DNA of 64,000 nucleotides, from the NCBI RefSeq assembly GCF_963664415.1, contig NZ_OY761440.1, positions 1,240,001-1,304,000 on the forward strand. Reading direction: 5' to 3'. Positions within the stretch are counted from its first letter, which is position 1. Every line of letters starts with the position of its first letter. This DNA comes from an uncultured Desulfobacter sp. (GTDB taxonomy: Bacteria; Desulfobacterota; Desulfobacteria; Desulfobacterales; Desulfobacteraceae). Under the pieces are notes generated by a model that was given only the letters and a program-made list of their open reading frames with translations, ran no database searches and had not been told where the DNA came from. Positions 43,810-52,193 of the stretch are shown piece by piece. The position numbers and the translations under genes are program-made.

Positions 43810-44226
43810 ATGTGTAACACCAGGGATTAAGTGAAGATGGCGCGATTAGTATGGGTGGACTGACGCCCTCCGGTGACCCAATGTCATAAAGTTAACGGCA
43901 AGGCTTATATCCCATGTGGTGCTCCCGTTTGTTGATCTTATGTTCCCGTTTGAATTTACGCCCGGGCCTAATGGGTTCAGTTGCCCCCATGAATAGAGCA
44001 TGAAGGTCCTTAATCAATTGTACAATAATTTTATGGGGCCTTTCAAAAAGCAAAAAGAGTGGTAACTGCTCACCCCTCTAATTGCGAAGGTAAAAAAATA
44101 AAAAAAAGCTTGACAGGGTTTTTCACGATTTTTTTTAAAATTTTTGAAAGGTCCCCAAATTTGCATTTAAAGCACACTGCTATTTCTATATTCTGAAGTT
44201 TACCTTGAATGAATGACAAATGATGT
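43810..44226. other. Intergenic debris before the IS66 relic
   Basis: Minus strand is open from about 44070 to a stop at 43893 with a Lys/Arg-rich string (RPGRKFKREHKINKREHHMG) that I do not recognise. No start or ribosome site. A TTGACA hexamer occurs at 44110. No gene claimed. Confidence 0.3.
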
Positions 44227-44725
44227 CGAACTCCGAAAAAATCAATTGAGAGCATTCTTCAGGCCCCATCAATCCATGTTGACGAGACATCTTTCCGGGT
44301 GGATCAAAAAAATCACTGGATACATGTGTATTCTTCTGGAGGAACCACGCTGAAGCTGCTTCATCGAAAGCGAGGCAAGGAAGCGATGGTTGATTTGAAC
44401 ATCATCCCCCGCTATGGAGGAGTAATAATTCATGATTGCTGGGCGTCATATCTGTCATACGATCATTGTGGCCATGGGCTTTGTGGTTCACACCTCCTGA
44501 GAGAGTTGACCTTTCACCAACAACCGGGCTGAACGAGATCTTCGTATGGCAAAGGTGAAACAGAAAATATCAGGGTGCTTTCGACGGCAACGATATGCCC
44601 ATGCTTATTGTCGGATTTCGAGTTACCTGCAAACCATGGCAAACAAAGGAGTGAATCCGCTCGTTGCCATTCAGTTGGCGTTGGTGGATGAAATCCCCTG
44701 TGCTGATTTCAACCGGGGTGAGTAG
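44227..44725 (+). pseudogene. IS66-family transposase (TnpC) remnant with internal deletion
   Basis: Reads ILQAPSIHVDETSFRVDQKN, HWIHVYSSGG, HRKRGKEAM, GGVIIHDCWASYLSYD and CGSHLLREL (catalytic core with the first two Asp), then jumps directly to PFTNNRAERDLRMAKVKQKI, the C-terminal part, in a shifted frame ending at TAG 44725. The segment between is deleted and the 5' third is missing. Not functional. Confidence 0.85.
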
Positions 44726-44728
44726 TTA

Positions 44729-44945
44729 CCCCCCAGGAAATAAAATTGAATGCTCCGACGACGTAATTTCGGTGTAATCCCCGGAACATATTACTTTTTT
44801 CGACCGTTTTTACGAGAAGGGTTAAAATCTCAGGATCGTTTGCAGGCCGCCTTCTCCGGGCGGGCTGTAAAAGTCCAGGAAACCGTCGTAAGCCCGTCTT
44901 GTATCATATTTTTTTGTCAAAGATGTTTTTACCGTAAAGATAAAT
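44729..44945 (-). pseudogene. Inverted copy of TonB-receptor 3' end plus NrfD 3' end (from 11.4-11.6 kb)
   Basis: This ~217-bp stretch is the reverse complement of about 11424-11630 with a small number of differences. It carries, on the minus strand, the last ~40 codons of the truncated TonB receptor (stop at 44822, with one extra T causing a frameshift) and, on the plus strand, the last codons of the NrfD-like gene (EIKLNAPTT). Between 44946 and 45123 only a short possible transposase start (MVRHASRFSQV, minus strand, 45025) is seen. Confidence 0.85.
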
Positions 44946-45123
44946 GCAGTTTAAGAATCACTTTACCGTTCAAAGCGGCTTTGCTGCCACGCCACTTGAC
45001 TGAACCTGCTCGCATGCCGTACCATGATTTTGGAATCCTCCTTTGTGATGATTGACAAGTTTTTGTATGGCAATAACAACTGTGCGAGTAACGTGGATAT
45101 CCATTCAGAGAATCGATTGTATA

Positions 45124-46224
45124 ATGAAGTTAACCATAGCCCTTGTAATTAAAGATTTCGTAAAAACCGGGGGGGCAGAGAAATATGCTGTGGAAATCGC
45201 GCTTCGTATGAAAAAACGAGGACACAGAATAGATCTTTATGCCAGGAACATAGACCCATCATTAACTCACGGAATAAATGTATTTAAGATACCAAACAAG
45301 TTGAGTTTTTCATCGATTCTTTCGTTGTACTCGTTTGCAAAAGACTCTGCTTTACTGGTGAAAAAAAAACACTACGATATTATTCATTCACATGACAAGG
45401 GGTGCCCCGGACATGTTTCAACAGTTCATACCTTCTCTTTTAAAAGAGGAATCGAACATATGTCATGGTTAAAAAAGATCAATGAATTCATAATTTCCCC
45501 AAGGGCATGGCTTTATCTTTACCTGGAAGGACTTCAAATGAAATCCGACTGTCTGGCTGCCGTATCCGAAATTATCAAAACCGACATTCAAAGCTGTCAC
45601 AACCGCACCCATGGAATTGATGTCATCCAGCCCGGGGTGGATATTGAAGTCTTCTGTCCAGCCAATTTAAGCTCTCGCAGGAAAACCGCCCGATCAAACG
45701 CAGGACTCAAGCACGGTGAACTTGCAGTGCTTTTCATTGGCTCAGAGTTTCGACGCAAAGGATTGGACCATCTGATTCCTGCATTGAGTTCGGATATGAA
45801 ACTTTTTGTGGTGGGCCGACAAGAACGAATGGAACATTATAAAAAAATGGTGGATTTCCATGGTTTAAATAACCGTGTCATTTTTACTGGTTTGACGGAT
45901 AATGTGATGGAGTACTATGCCCTATCCGATGTTGTGGTCCTTCCCTCCATTGCTGAGGCTTTTGGCATGACCGTACTTGAAGGTATGGCCTGCGGCTTGC
46001 CGGTAATCACCAGCCGGGAGGCAGGCTCTTCACATCTAATCACCACCGGAAAAAACGGGATGGTTTTTGACTCGCCAGCCCAGATTACGGGTATGTTGGA
46101 AGCGTTAAAAAATGAGGCTACCCGTAAAACAATGGGAAACCGGGCAAGGGAAACCGCTTTGCAATATACCTGGGAGCACGCAGCAGATTTATACGAAAGA
46201 CTTTATTATTCACTGGCAGGATGA
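45124..46224 (+). CDS. Glycosyltransferase family 4 (GT-B fold)
   Basis: 366 aa from ATG 45124 (MKLTIALVIKDFVKTGGAEK), which fits family starts; an earlier start at 45052 is unlikely. Donor-site signatures include LFIGSEFRRKGLDHLI and the E-x7-E motif region PSIAEAFGMTVLEGMACGLP. Likely adds a sugar to lipopolysaccharide core or capsule at the cytoplasmic membrane. Convergent with a family 2 glycosyltransferase; together they look like a residual surface-polysaccharide locus. The ribosome site is weak. Confidence 0.9.
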   Translation: MKLTIALVIKDFVKTGGAEKYAVEIALRMKKRGHRIDLYARNIDPSLTHGINVFKIPNKLSFSSILSLYSFAKDSALLVKKKHYDIIHSHDKGCPGHVSTVHTFSFKRGIEHMSWLKKINEFIISPRAWLYLYLEGLQMKSDCLAAVSEIIKTDIQSCHNRTHGIDVIQPGVDIEVFCPANLSSRRKTARSNAGLKHGELAVLFIGSEFRRKGLDHLIPALSSDMKLFVVGRQERMEHYKKMVDFHGLNNRVIFTGLTDNVMEYYALSDVVVLPSIAEAFGMTVLEGMACGLPVITSREAGSSHLITTGKNGMVFDSPAQITGMLEALKNEATRKTMGNRARETALQYTWEHAADLYERLYYSLAG

Positions 46225-46321
46225 ACCGGGCCTGGCAAGTATGGTTGGCCTAAACCATATCGCAGGGAAGGATCCACCGGACGACACCAGGTTATCCAAG
46301 GCAGTCCCCAATACCTTGTAT

Positions 46322-47131
46322 TTAGCAGGTATCGCCGGACTTCCAGTCCGCAAGTTTATCCCACTGGCTTTCAGCAGGCGGGTGTTTCGTCAAATAAAAT
46401 TTTGCATATTTATAAAATGTTCCCTCAAAATTACCAAGAGCGATGATGAATCCCGGCCAACCGTCCAAAAATCCAAGTTTTAGAATATATAGAGAGAATG
46501 CAGCCCAAAAACCGTGAGTCATTGCCTTAAACAAACCGGGGGCTTTTTTTGATTCAATTAGTTTTTCCGCCCCCAGAGTGGAATATCGGTTGGCTTTATG
46601 GATAACTTCTTCAAGATTTTTATATGGTATCTGGAAGATATGGGATTTTAAATATCCACAGGGTTTGGCACTTAAAACATCATACCGTTCATGGACCGCG
46701 TCAGGCTTGAATTTTAATACCCCTTTTCGAAACAATTGGGGCTGCCGGTAGTCCGGGTAAAAACCTGAATGACGAATCCATTTACCCAAAAAATAGTTGC
46801 GGCGGGGAACATAATAGGCATCCAGGCTGTCCGTGGCATTGATAATGGACAATATCTCTTGTTTGGCCTGTTCGGTACAACGTTCATCAGAATCCAGGCT
46901 GAAAATCCAATGATGAGAGCAGGCGGAAATGGCATCATTTCTAAGGTTTCCAAATCCGCTGAAATCAATCTGAACCACTCGGGCCCCTTTTCTCTGAGCA
47001 ATCAGAGCAGTATCGTCTGTGCTGTAAGAATCAGCCACCACAATTTCATCCGCCCAGGCGACACTGTCCAAAGCATCTTTAATTTTGTCCGCTTCATTGT
47101 AGGCTAATATATATACTGAAATTTTTTTCAT
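46322..47131 (-). CDS. Glycosyltransferase family 2 (LPS-core type, WaaE-like)
   Basis: 269 aa from ATG 47131 (GGAGACACACAGCAT upstream). GT-A features: ISVYILAYNEADKI, ADEIVVADSYSTDDT, and the DxD-type SLDSDERC; then RRNYFLGKWIRHSGFYPDYR and RKGVLKFKPDAVHERY typical of WaaE/KdtX-like beta-1,4-glucosyltransferases acting on lipid A-core. A C-terminal hydrophobic segment may attach it to the membrane. Intact. Confidence 0.9.
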   Translation of the reverse strand: MKKISVYILAYNEADKIKDALDSVAWADEIVVADSYSTDDTALIAQRKGARVVQIDFSGFGNLRNDAISACSHHWIFSLDSDERCTEQAKQEILSIINATDSLDAYYVPRRNYFLGKWIRHSGFYPDYRQPQLFRKGVLKFKPDAVHERYDVLSAKPCGYLKSHIFQIPYKNLEEVIHKANRYSTLGAEKLIESKKAPGLFKAMTHGFWAAFSLYILKLGFLDGWPGFIIALGNFEGTFYKYAKFYLTKHPPAESQWDKLADWKSGDTC

Positions 47132-47201
47132 ATGCTGTGTGTCTCCATTCACTTGAGAGTGTTAATCCTTTTCTTCAGTTGTCATCTCGAATAATTCATT
47201 T

Positions 47202-47825
47202 TTATTGACTCGGGTGATTCTCGGAGCGTGACCGACGCTGCCATTTGCGCCAGTGAAAAAAGCAGGCAACCCCGCATCCGGCCGCCAGGGACAGCGTCGC
47301 CCAATGCAGGTTTTGAAGTACCAGTGCTTCGTTTTTACCGAACCAGTACCCCAGACCGGTAAGCACCAGCACCCACAAGCCTGCCCCCAGAACCGTGGCA
47401 GTGCAAAAGGCGGCCAGGTTCATCCGAGCCAGGCCTGCCGGCAGTGATATATATTGACGGATCACCGGCAGCAGGCGGCCGGTGAACATGCTTACAGGCC
47501 CGTGATGGGCAAAAAATCGGTCTGCCTTTTCCAGGGATTCCGGGCTGATCAGAAGGTAGCGCCCATATTTTTCGAAAAACGGTCTGCCGAATGTCATGGC
47601 CAGCCAGTAGTTAAATACTGCTCCCACAAGACTTCCCAGGGTACCGCAAAGCACAACCATGCCCATGTTCATCTTCCCGGTGGTTGCAAGGTAGGCCGCC
47701 GGCGGGATCACCACCTCGCTGGGAAAGGGAAAGAAGGACGACTCCAGAGCCATTAGCAGGACAATGCCCGGATATCCCCACTGTCCCACGGTATCTGCAA
47801 ACCAGGCAACAAACGAGTGAAACAT
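47202..47825 (-). CDS. DedA/SNARE-associated family membrane protein
   Basis: 207 aa, with several membrane helices and family motifs ALESSFFPFPSEVVIPPA, GSLVGAVFNYWLA, GRPFFEKYG, FTGRLLPVIRQYISLPAG. DedA proteins are thought to flip or recycle lipid carriers (undecaprenyl phosphate or phospholipids). AGGAGG precedes ATG 47825. The 5' leader carries a hairpin (GGCAGCAG/CTGCTGCC) and an upstream direct repeat also found before the deleted copy at 54.5-54.8 kb. Intact. Confidence 0.92.
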   Translation of the reverse strand: MFHSFVAWFADTVGQWGYPGIVLLMALESSFFPFPSEVVIPPAAYLATTGKMNMGMVVLCGTLGSLVGAVFNYWLAMTFGRPFFEKYGRYLLISPESLEKADRFFAHHGPVSMFTGRLLPVIRQYISLPAGLARMNLAAFCTATVLGAGLWVLVLTGLGYWFGKNEALVLQNLHWATLSLAAGCGVACFFHWRKWQRRSRSENHPSQ

Positions 47826-47922
47826 ATCAAAACCTCCTGTTTTTAAATTACAGGGCAGCAGTATCCATAGACGTTACACCCGCCTGGCTGCTGCCTTTTT
47901 TTTCTTAATGTATACTCCCCCT

Positions 47923-47942
47923 ATTATGAAGAAAGTATGAAC
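47923..47942 (-). promoter_or_regulatory. Candidate OmpR/PmrA-type operator upstream of dedA
   Basis: On the minus strand: GTTCATACTTTC then TTCATAAT, i.e. TTCATA repeated 11 bases apart, as response regulators of the OmpR family bind. A TATACAT (-10-like) follows. An identical 20-base block occurs at 54920-54939. Confidence 0.5.
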
Positions 47943-48041
47943 GAAAGAGTTTCGAATTATGTTGTTTAGGTAATTTCGGACAGGAATGAACGAACTGCTA
48001 TTCTATGGAAATTAAAGTATGTGAATCCGCCGCTCAATAAG

Positions 48042-49250
48042 CTAACTACAAAATTCTCCGCGAATCCGTTTTTGTCGCCATGAATTAAGGGCAAGGCCTA
48101 CCATTGCTAAAGCTGCAAAGGCTGCACCCGTATAGAAAGTGAAGGCTGCGCCGAAACGATTCCATAACAGCCCTGCCGCGGCACTGGTGATCAACATGGC
48201 GATGCCGCTGACCAGGTTAAAAAAGCCAAAGGCTGTACCGCGCAGATCGGGCGGGGAGGTATCGGCAACCATTATCGCAAGCAATCCCTGGGTCATCCCC
48301 ATGTGAAGCCCCCAAAAAGCCACCCCAATAGTAATGCTTAACCAATGATCGCTTGTGGCCAAAACCAGATCAGCAGCAACCAGGGCTATCAGACCTAACG
48401 ACAGCAATGTGCCGTGCTTCATTCGATCCGAAAGCCTGCCGAAGGGATAGGCTGATATCGAATAGACCAGGTTCATGCCGGCCATGACCAGGGGAACGTA
48501 GGCGACCGGAATTCCGCCTTGCCGTGCGCGAAGCACAAGGAATGCTTCGCTGAATCGTGCCAAGGTGAAAAGCGCTCCGATACCGACTATCCACCAATAA
48601 GTGCTGTTCAATCGTCTGAGATTGTCCCGGCGGATCGGATTGGCGTGTTTTTCCTCAACGTGCCGTTCCGGTTCATGCACGCCGAATACCAACAGGGCGA
48701 CAGCGACGACGCCAGGGACAAGGGCGACCCAAAATACTGCACGGAAATCATTGGCCCATAGCAGCATCAGACTGACCGCCAGAAGGGGGCCGAGTAGTGC
48801 GCCGACTGTGTCGAGCGATTGCCGGAGACCAAATGCAGCGCCCCGAATCCCGGCAGGCGAGATGTCGGCCACCAGTGCATCCCGCGGAGCACCACGCACG
48901 CCTTTCCCCGCCCGGTCCAGGATGCGTGCCGTGAGGACGACACCTGTGGTGGGTGCGATGGCAAACAACGGCTTGGTCAACGCACCCAAAGCGTAGCCCA
49001 AGACAGCCAGCGCCTTGCGCTTGCCCAGATAGTCGCTGAGGACGCCTGAGAATACTTTAACGATGAGGGCTGTGGACTCGGCCAGGCCTTCTATCAAGCC
49101 AACGGAGAACGTGCTTGCACCCAAGGTGCCGACCAGAAGCAGAGGGAGCAGACTGTGAATCATCTCGGATGAGATGTCCATGAACATGCTCACCAGGCCG
49201 AGGGCCCAAATACTGACCGGGATACGATTAAAAGAGTTATTCATGCTCAT
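48042..49250 (-). CDS. Major facilitator superfamily transporter
   Basis: 402 aa, 12 predicted helices. Conserved loop GVLSDYLGKRKALAV (motif A) and the second-half equivalent FGRLSDRMKHG are present; RILDRAGKGVRGAPRDALVADI is typical of a group of MFS exporters near stress and metal genes. The ATG at 49244 with AAGG upstream may be the true start. Single gene; substrate unknown. More GC-rich than its surroundings. Confidence 0.9.
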   Translation of the reverse strand: MSMNNSFNRIPVSIWALGLVSMFMDISSEMIHSLLPLLLVGTLGASTFSVGLIEGLAESTALIVKVFSGVLSDYLGKRKALAVLGYALGALTKPLFAIAPTTGVVLTARILDRAGKGVRGAPRDALVADISPAGIRGAAFGLRQSLDTVGALLGPLLAVSLMLLWANDFRAVFWVALVPGVVAVALLVFGVHEPERHVEEKHANPIRRDNLRRLNSTYWWIVGIGALFTLARFSEAFLVLRARQGGIPVAYVPLVMAGMNLVYSISAYPFGRLSDRMKHGTLLSLGLIALVAADLVLATSDHWLSITIGVAFWGLHMGMTQGLLAIMVADTSPPDLRGTAFGFFNLVSGIAMLITSAAAGLLWNRFGAAFTFYTGAAFAALAMVGLALNSWRQKRIRGEFCS

Positions 49251-49297
49251 ACCTTATTCTGAACTCCCATGACGTCGTTTTGCTTTGATCAAAATCA

Positions 49298-49610
49298 TCA
49301 GTCCGATGAACAGCAAAGGTACCACATAAGATAGTCCGCGGCCGCCATCCAACCGTAAAATCCGGATCTTTCCGGCATCACACCTATGGAACGGCGAATG
49401 ACAACGGCGTTCTCAGCCGGGTCGCTCCCCAGCACACTGACGGCCGCTTTGCCTGGAACGCAGCCCCAGAAGGGAGAAAATGGTGGTAGACTTGCCGGCG
49501 CCGTTTGGCCCCAGCAGCCCATAAATTTCTCCGGGCGACAGGTGCATATCAATGCCTGTAAGAATTTCTTTGCCTTCGATAGTTAACCGAAGATTCTCTA
49601 TACTGATCAC
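49298..49610 (-). pseudogene. ABC transporter ATPase, frameshifted N-terminal fragment
   Basis: Starts with ISIENLRLTIEGKEIL and Walker A GLLGPNGAGKSTT. One extra T near 49462 ruins the frame; without it, LLGLRPGKAAVSVLGSDP and IRRSIGVMPERSGFYGWM follow. The gene stops at ~100 residues, before the signature and Walker B. AGGAGG precedes GTG/ATG at 49610. A relic of a CcmA/NosF-type ATPase following the Cys-cluster gene. Confidence 0.75.
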
Positions 49611-50016
49611 GGCATAATCCTCCTATTTTATTTTCAAACCGGTAGCCGCAATGGCCGCCGCACAGGCGGACTTCCTCAATATCCCGTTGGTCAATCGGGA
49701 AGACCTTGCAGGCACCGGGACGACACACCCCATAGACAAGACATTTTCCCTGTTTTGTCAGTGCGGGGCAGGTAAAAAGCAAATTACAGCAGGTTCCGCA
49801 TTGCCTGCAGTTGCCCCGGCGGATAGACAGCTGGGTTTGAACGTATTGTTTTTTGAAATGAACCAGCCGGAAACGCCGGATCTTTCCGATGCCATGAAGG
49901 ACAACACGGCTGTCGGTGAAAACCCGGGCGACAGCGCCGGCCAACCGGTCAAAAGAGGCCGTCAGAACGGAAGTCCGGCCGGCCCATCTATGTATATTTA
50001 AACCAAGTGATTTCAT
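49549..50016 (-). CDS. YkgJ-like cysteine-cluster protein
   Basis: 155 aa. Central metal-binding cluster CRQCGTCCNLLFTCPAL, then CLVYGVCRPGACKVFP and CGGHCGYRF. Such small Fe/Zn-chelating proteins often accompany export ABC genes. The last ~20 residues overlap the start of the ABC ATPase relic and its ribosome site, suggesting coupling. Function unknown. Confidence 0.7.
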   Translation of the reverse strand: MKSLGLNIHRWAGRTSVLTASFDRLAGAVARVFTDSRVVLHGIGKIRRFRLVHFKKQYVQTQLSIRRGNCRQCGTCCNLLFTCPALTKQGKCLVYGVCRPGACKVFPIDQRDIEEVRLCGGHCGYRFENKIGGLCRDQYRESSVNYRRQRNSYRH

Positions 50017-50093
50017 ATTTGTTCCTATTGCAATAAGCGATTATCGTTTCATATCCCGGATGCCGTCTATAAAAGTGAACAGCGGTAAAGCCT

Positions 50094-50190
50094 TTATGTG
50101 AAAGTACCAGGAAGTTGTTAAATCACTTTCATGTTTTGTTGTGGGGTTAAGCCTGGTGTTGATAGACCAGATCGGCCCATGGCCGTTATT
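50094..50190 (+). repeat. Dispersed palindromic repeat, copy E
   Basis: TTATGTGAAAGTACCAGG ... ATCACTTTCATGTTTTGTTG ... GCCTGGTGTTGATAGACCAG ... GGCCCATGGCCGTTATT. Ends at the stop of the uppP relic. Confidence 0.75.
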
Positions 50191-50790
50191 GAATCCATAT
50201 CTTCTCCGCTGTCAGCAGGAATACCGTCGTGACCACGGCAATGGCCACCCGGTAATAACCAAAGACTTCCAGGCCGTGCCGGGACAGGTAACGCACCATC
50301 CACTTCACGGAGACCAGAGCGGCGAAGAAGGCAACCGTCACGCCGACAATCAGCGAATAATGGTCAAAAATCTGCAGCATCATCCGGCCATGTTTCAAAA
50401 CATCGTATCCGATATTCCCTGCACCATTTGTTTGAGCCGGCCAAAGTAGAGCCAAAGTACGGCCAAAATTGCCCCAACTTGAATACAAATGGTATACGCA
50501 TCCAAAGCGTCCTTGACTTGCAGCCTTTGGGCTGTAGATAAATAAGGATTTCGGCTGATGCCCAAAATTTTTTCCGCCAGCAACAGATGACCGGTGGAAC
50601 TGACCGGCAGATATTCGGTCACGCCTTCGACAACCCCCAAAACTATGGCCTGGGGGATTGTCATGATCTTTTGCTCAACCGCCGCAGAATTGCTTCCGGA
50701 TAATCCCCCGGCATTTGCAATGGAAAAAAAGAGCGGCAGAAGCGCCATCACCGAGAGGGCGATGGCGCAGATTCGTTTATCCATGGGCAT
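50186..50790 (-). pseudogene. uppP: Undecaprenyl-diphosphatase UppP/BacA with internal deletion and frameshift
   Basis: The first frame (50790-50395) has an export-like front and UppP motifs VEGVTEYLPVSSTGHLLLAE and AYTICIQVGAILAVLW. It breaks at GISDTMF; the second frame (to 50186) gives the C-terminal helices (VGVTVAFFAALVSVKWMVRY, RVAIAVVTTVFLL). About 120 residues between, including the conserved GRSRSG region, are missing. So dephosphorylation of C55-PP is lost. Its start overlaps the stop of the COG4705 gene by 14 bases (operon). Confidence 0.8.
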
Positions 50791-52048
50791 GACCGTCCTT
50801 TATCTGTGACGGTGTAGGATTCAATGTATCAATGACTGTAAGCAATGAATGAAGAGATTCCTGACAGGCAACGCTATCCTGATGAAATGCCCGAAGCTGC
50901 CTTAGAACGGTATCAATTGAATCATCTACCTCCGCCCACTTTTCTTTGTTCATGCGCTTGAGTGCGCCGGCCGTATTGTCCCAGGCGGTCTCCAGATCTC
51001 TTACCTTTGTTTTTGCGGCGGACAGGTTTCCTGAATCAACGAGTTCAAGGGTCGCCACGGTTATCGTTTTGAAAGGCGATAAGTCCCCCAAGGGACGAAG
51101 ATCTGATGCCGGAGTTTGTCCCAGGGCTTGTGTTGCTTCGGCTGTGGTAGAAATTTGGAGCCCGGCACGGCGCCAGTGGTATCCGCCCCAGAAAATAAAA
51201 ACCAGCATGCTCAAAACCACCACAACCTGGGCGAACACGGTTCTCGGGGAGGAAGTGACTTTCTTGTCGCCGTCATCACTTTTGGCAATCATATCCCGTT
51301 TGGTAATTGTCAGAAAGATAACGGTAAACAGTATGGCTGAAAGAAAGATCGCGCTTGTCAGTGTCGGACCTAAATTAAGCCCGCCGTTGGCCGTCGATTG
51401 AGACATGTAATCGCCAAGACATGCGCCCAGCGGTCTGGTCATAATGTAAATAATCCAGAAGGAGAGGATTGAATCAAGTCCTGACTTCCAGGCGACTGAA
51501 ATGACAAAAACCAGGCAGCAGACAAGGATGCCGGTAACCAGGTATCCCAAACCAAGCCCTTCGGCCATAAGATCGCCTGCAGCGGTTCCTAAGGCAAATG
51601 TAAAAAGGATGGCAATCCAGTAGAACGACTCTCTTCGTGCCGTGAAAATCGAATGAATGGAAAGTGTCTTTTCGAACCCATACCAGACCGCAAAGGTTAC
51701 AGCCAAAGCCGCACTGAAAAAAAGAGTGCTTGTTTCAAGCGGGACCTGCAGTGCATCGGTAAGAAGGTCGGTGACCAAGGTCCCGAAAATACTGATGAGC
51801 ACAACCGTCAGCCAGTATATGCCGGGGACGTATTTAGGCGCCCGGTATTGGAAAACAAGAACGATTGCGAGCAATACGCCCATGACGGCAGAGGTTCCGC
51901 CAAGACCAAACCCGAGACCCATATTAAGAAAATCAGCAGCTGTTTCTCCAACTGTCGTACAAAGCACTTTGATGACCCAGAAGTAAATGGTTACCTCCGG
52001 AACTTTACTCAGCAATTGTCCTAATTGCTTTTTTTCAAGGGAATTCAT
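50777..52048 (-). CDS. COG4705-type multi-pass membrane protein
   Basis: 423 aa from ATG 52048 (AAAGGAG). Family start LSKVPEVTIYFWVIKVLCTT with the GETAADFL motif, repeated in the second half as GTAAGDLMAEGLGLGY: two repeated four-helix units. The C-terminal ~130 residues after the last helix are soluble, helical and unlike most family members. Often found near two-component systems controlling envelope genes. Upstream of uppP in an operon. Function unknown. Confidence 0.85.
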   Translation of the reverse strand: MNSLEKKQLGQLLSKVPEVTIYFWVIKVLCTTVGETAADFLNMGLGFGLGGTSAVMGVLLAIVLVFQYRAPKYVPGIYWLTVVLISIFGTLVTDLLTDALQVPLETSTLFFSAALAVTFAVWYGFEKTLSIHSIFTARRESFYWIAILFTFALGTAAGDLMAEGLGLGYLVTGILVCCLVFVISVAWKSGLDSILSFWIIYIMTRPLGACLGDYMSQSTANGGLNLGPTLTSAIFLSAILFTVIFLTITKRDMIAKSDDGDKKVTSSPRTVFAQVVVVLSMLVFIFWGGYHWRRAGLQISTTAEATQALGQTPASDLRPLGDLSPFKTITVATLELVDSGNLSAAKTKVRDLETAWDNTAGALKRMNKEKWAEVDDSIDTVLRQLRAFHQDSVACQESLHSLLTVIDTLNPTPSQIKDGHAHG

Positions 52049-52171
52049 TACCACTCCTTTAAATCTATTCATTCTATTATGTGCAACAATGTGCAGGCCG
52101 GGGAACAATTCCCGTTTACAGTGAACTTGCTGGTGAATATACCGTACGGGAGTTTACTGGAACATTCGCTA

Positions 52172-52193
52172 AAGTTTACTTTTTGGTAAACTT
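52172..52193 (-). terminator. Hairpin at the 3' end of the sensor kinase gene
   Basis: AAGTTTAC (52172-52179) and GTAAACTT (52186-52193) form an 8-bp stem with a 6-base loop overlapping the kinase stop. No strong T-tract, so a weak terminator or mRNA-end structure. Confidence 0.4.

Noticed and set aside
44750..45055. A 101-aa plus-strand gene upstream of the glycosyltransferase
   Set aside because: It is the antisense of the duplicated TonB receptor fragment and has no independent support.
47826..47925. A yybP-ykoY (manganese) or fluoride riboswitch upstream of dedA
   Set aside because: The stem and conserved islands do not match those consensus sequences as I know them; kept only as a structured leader.
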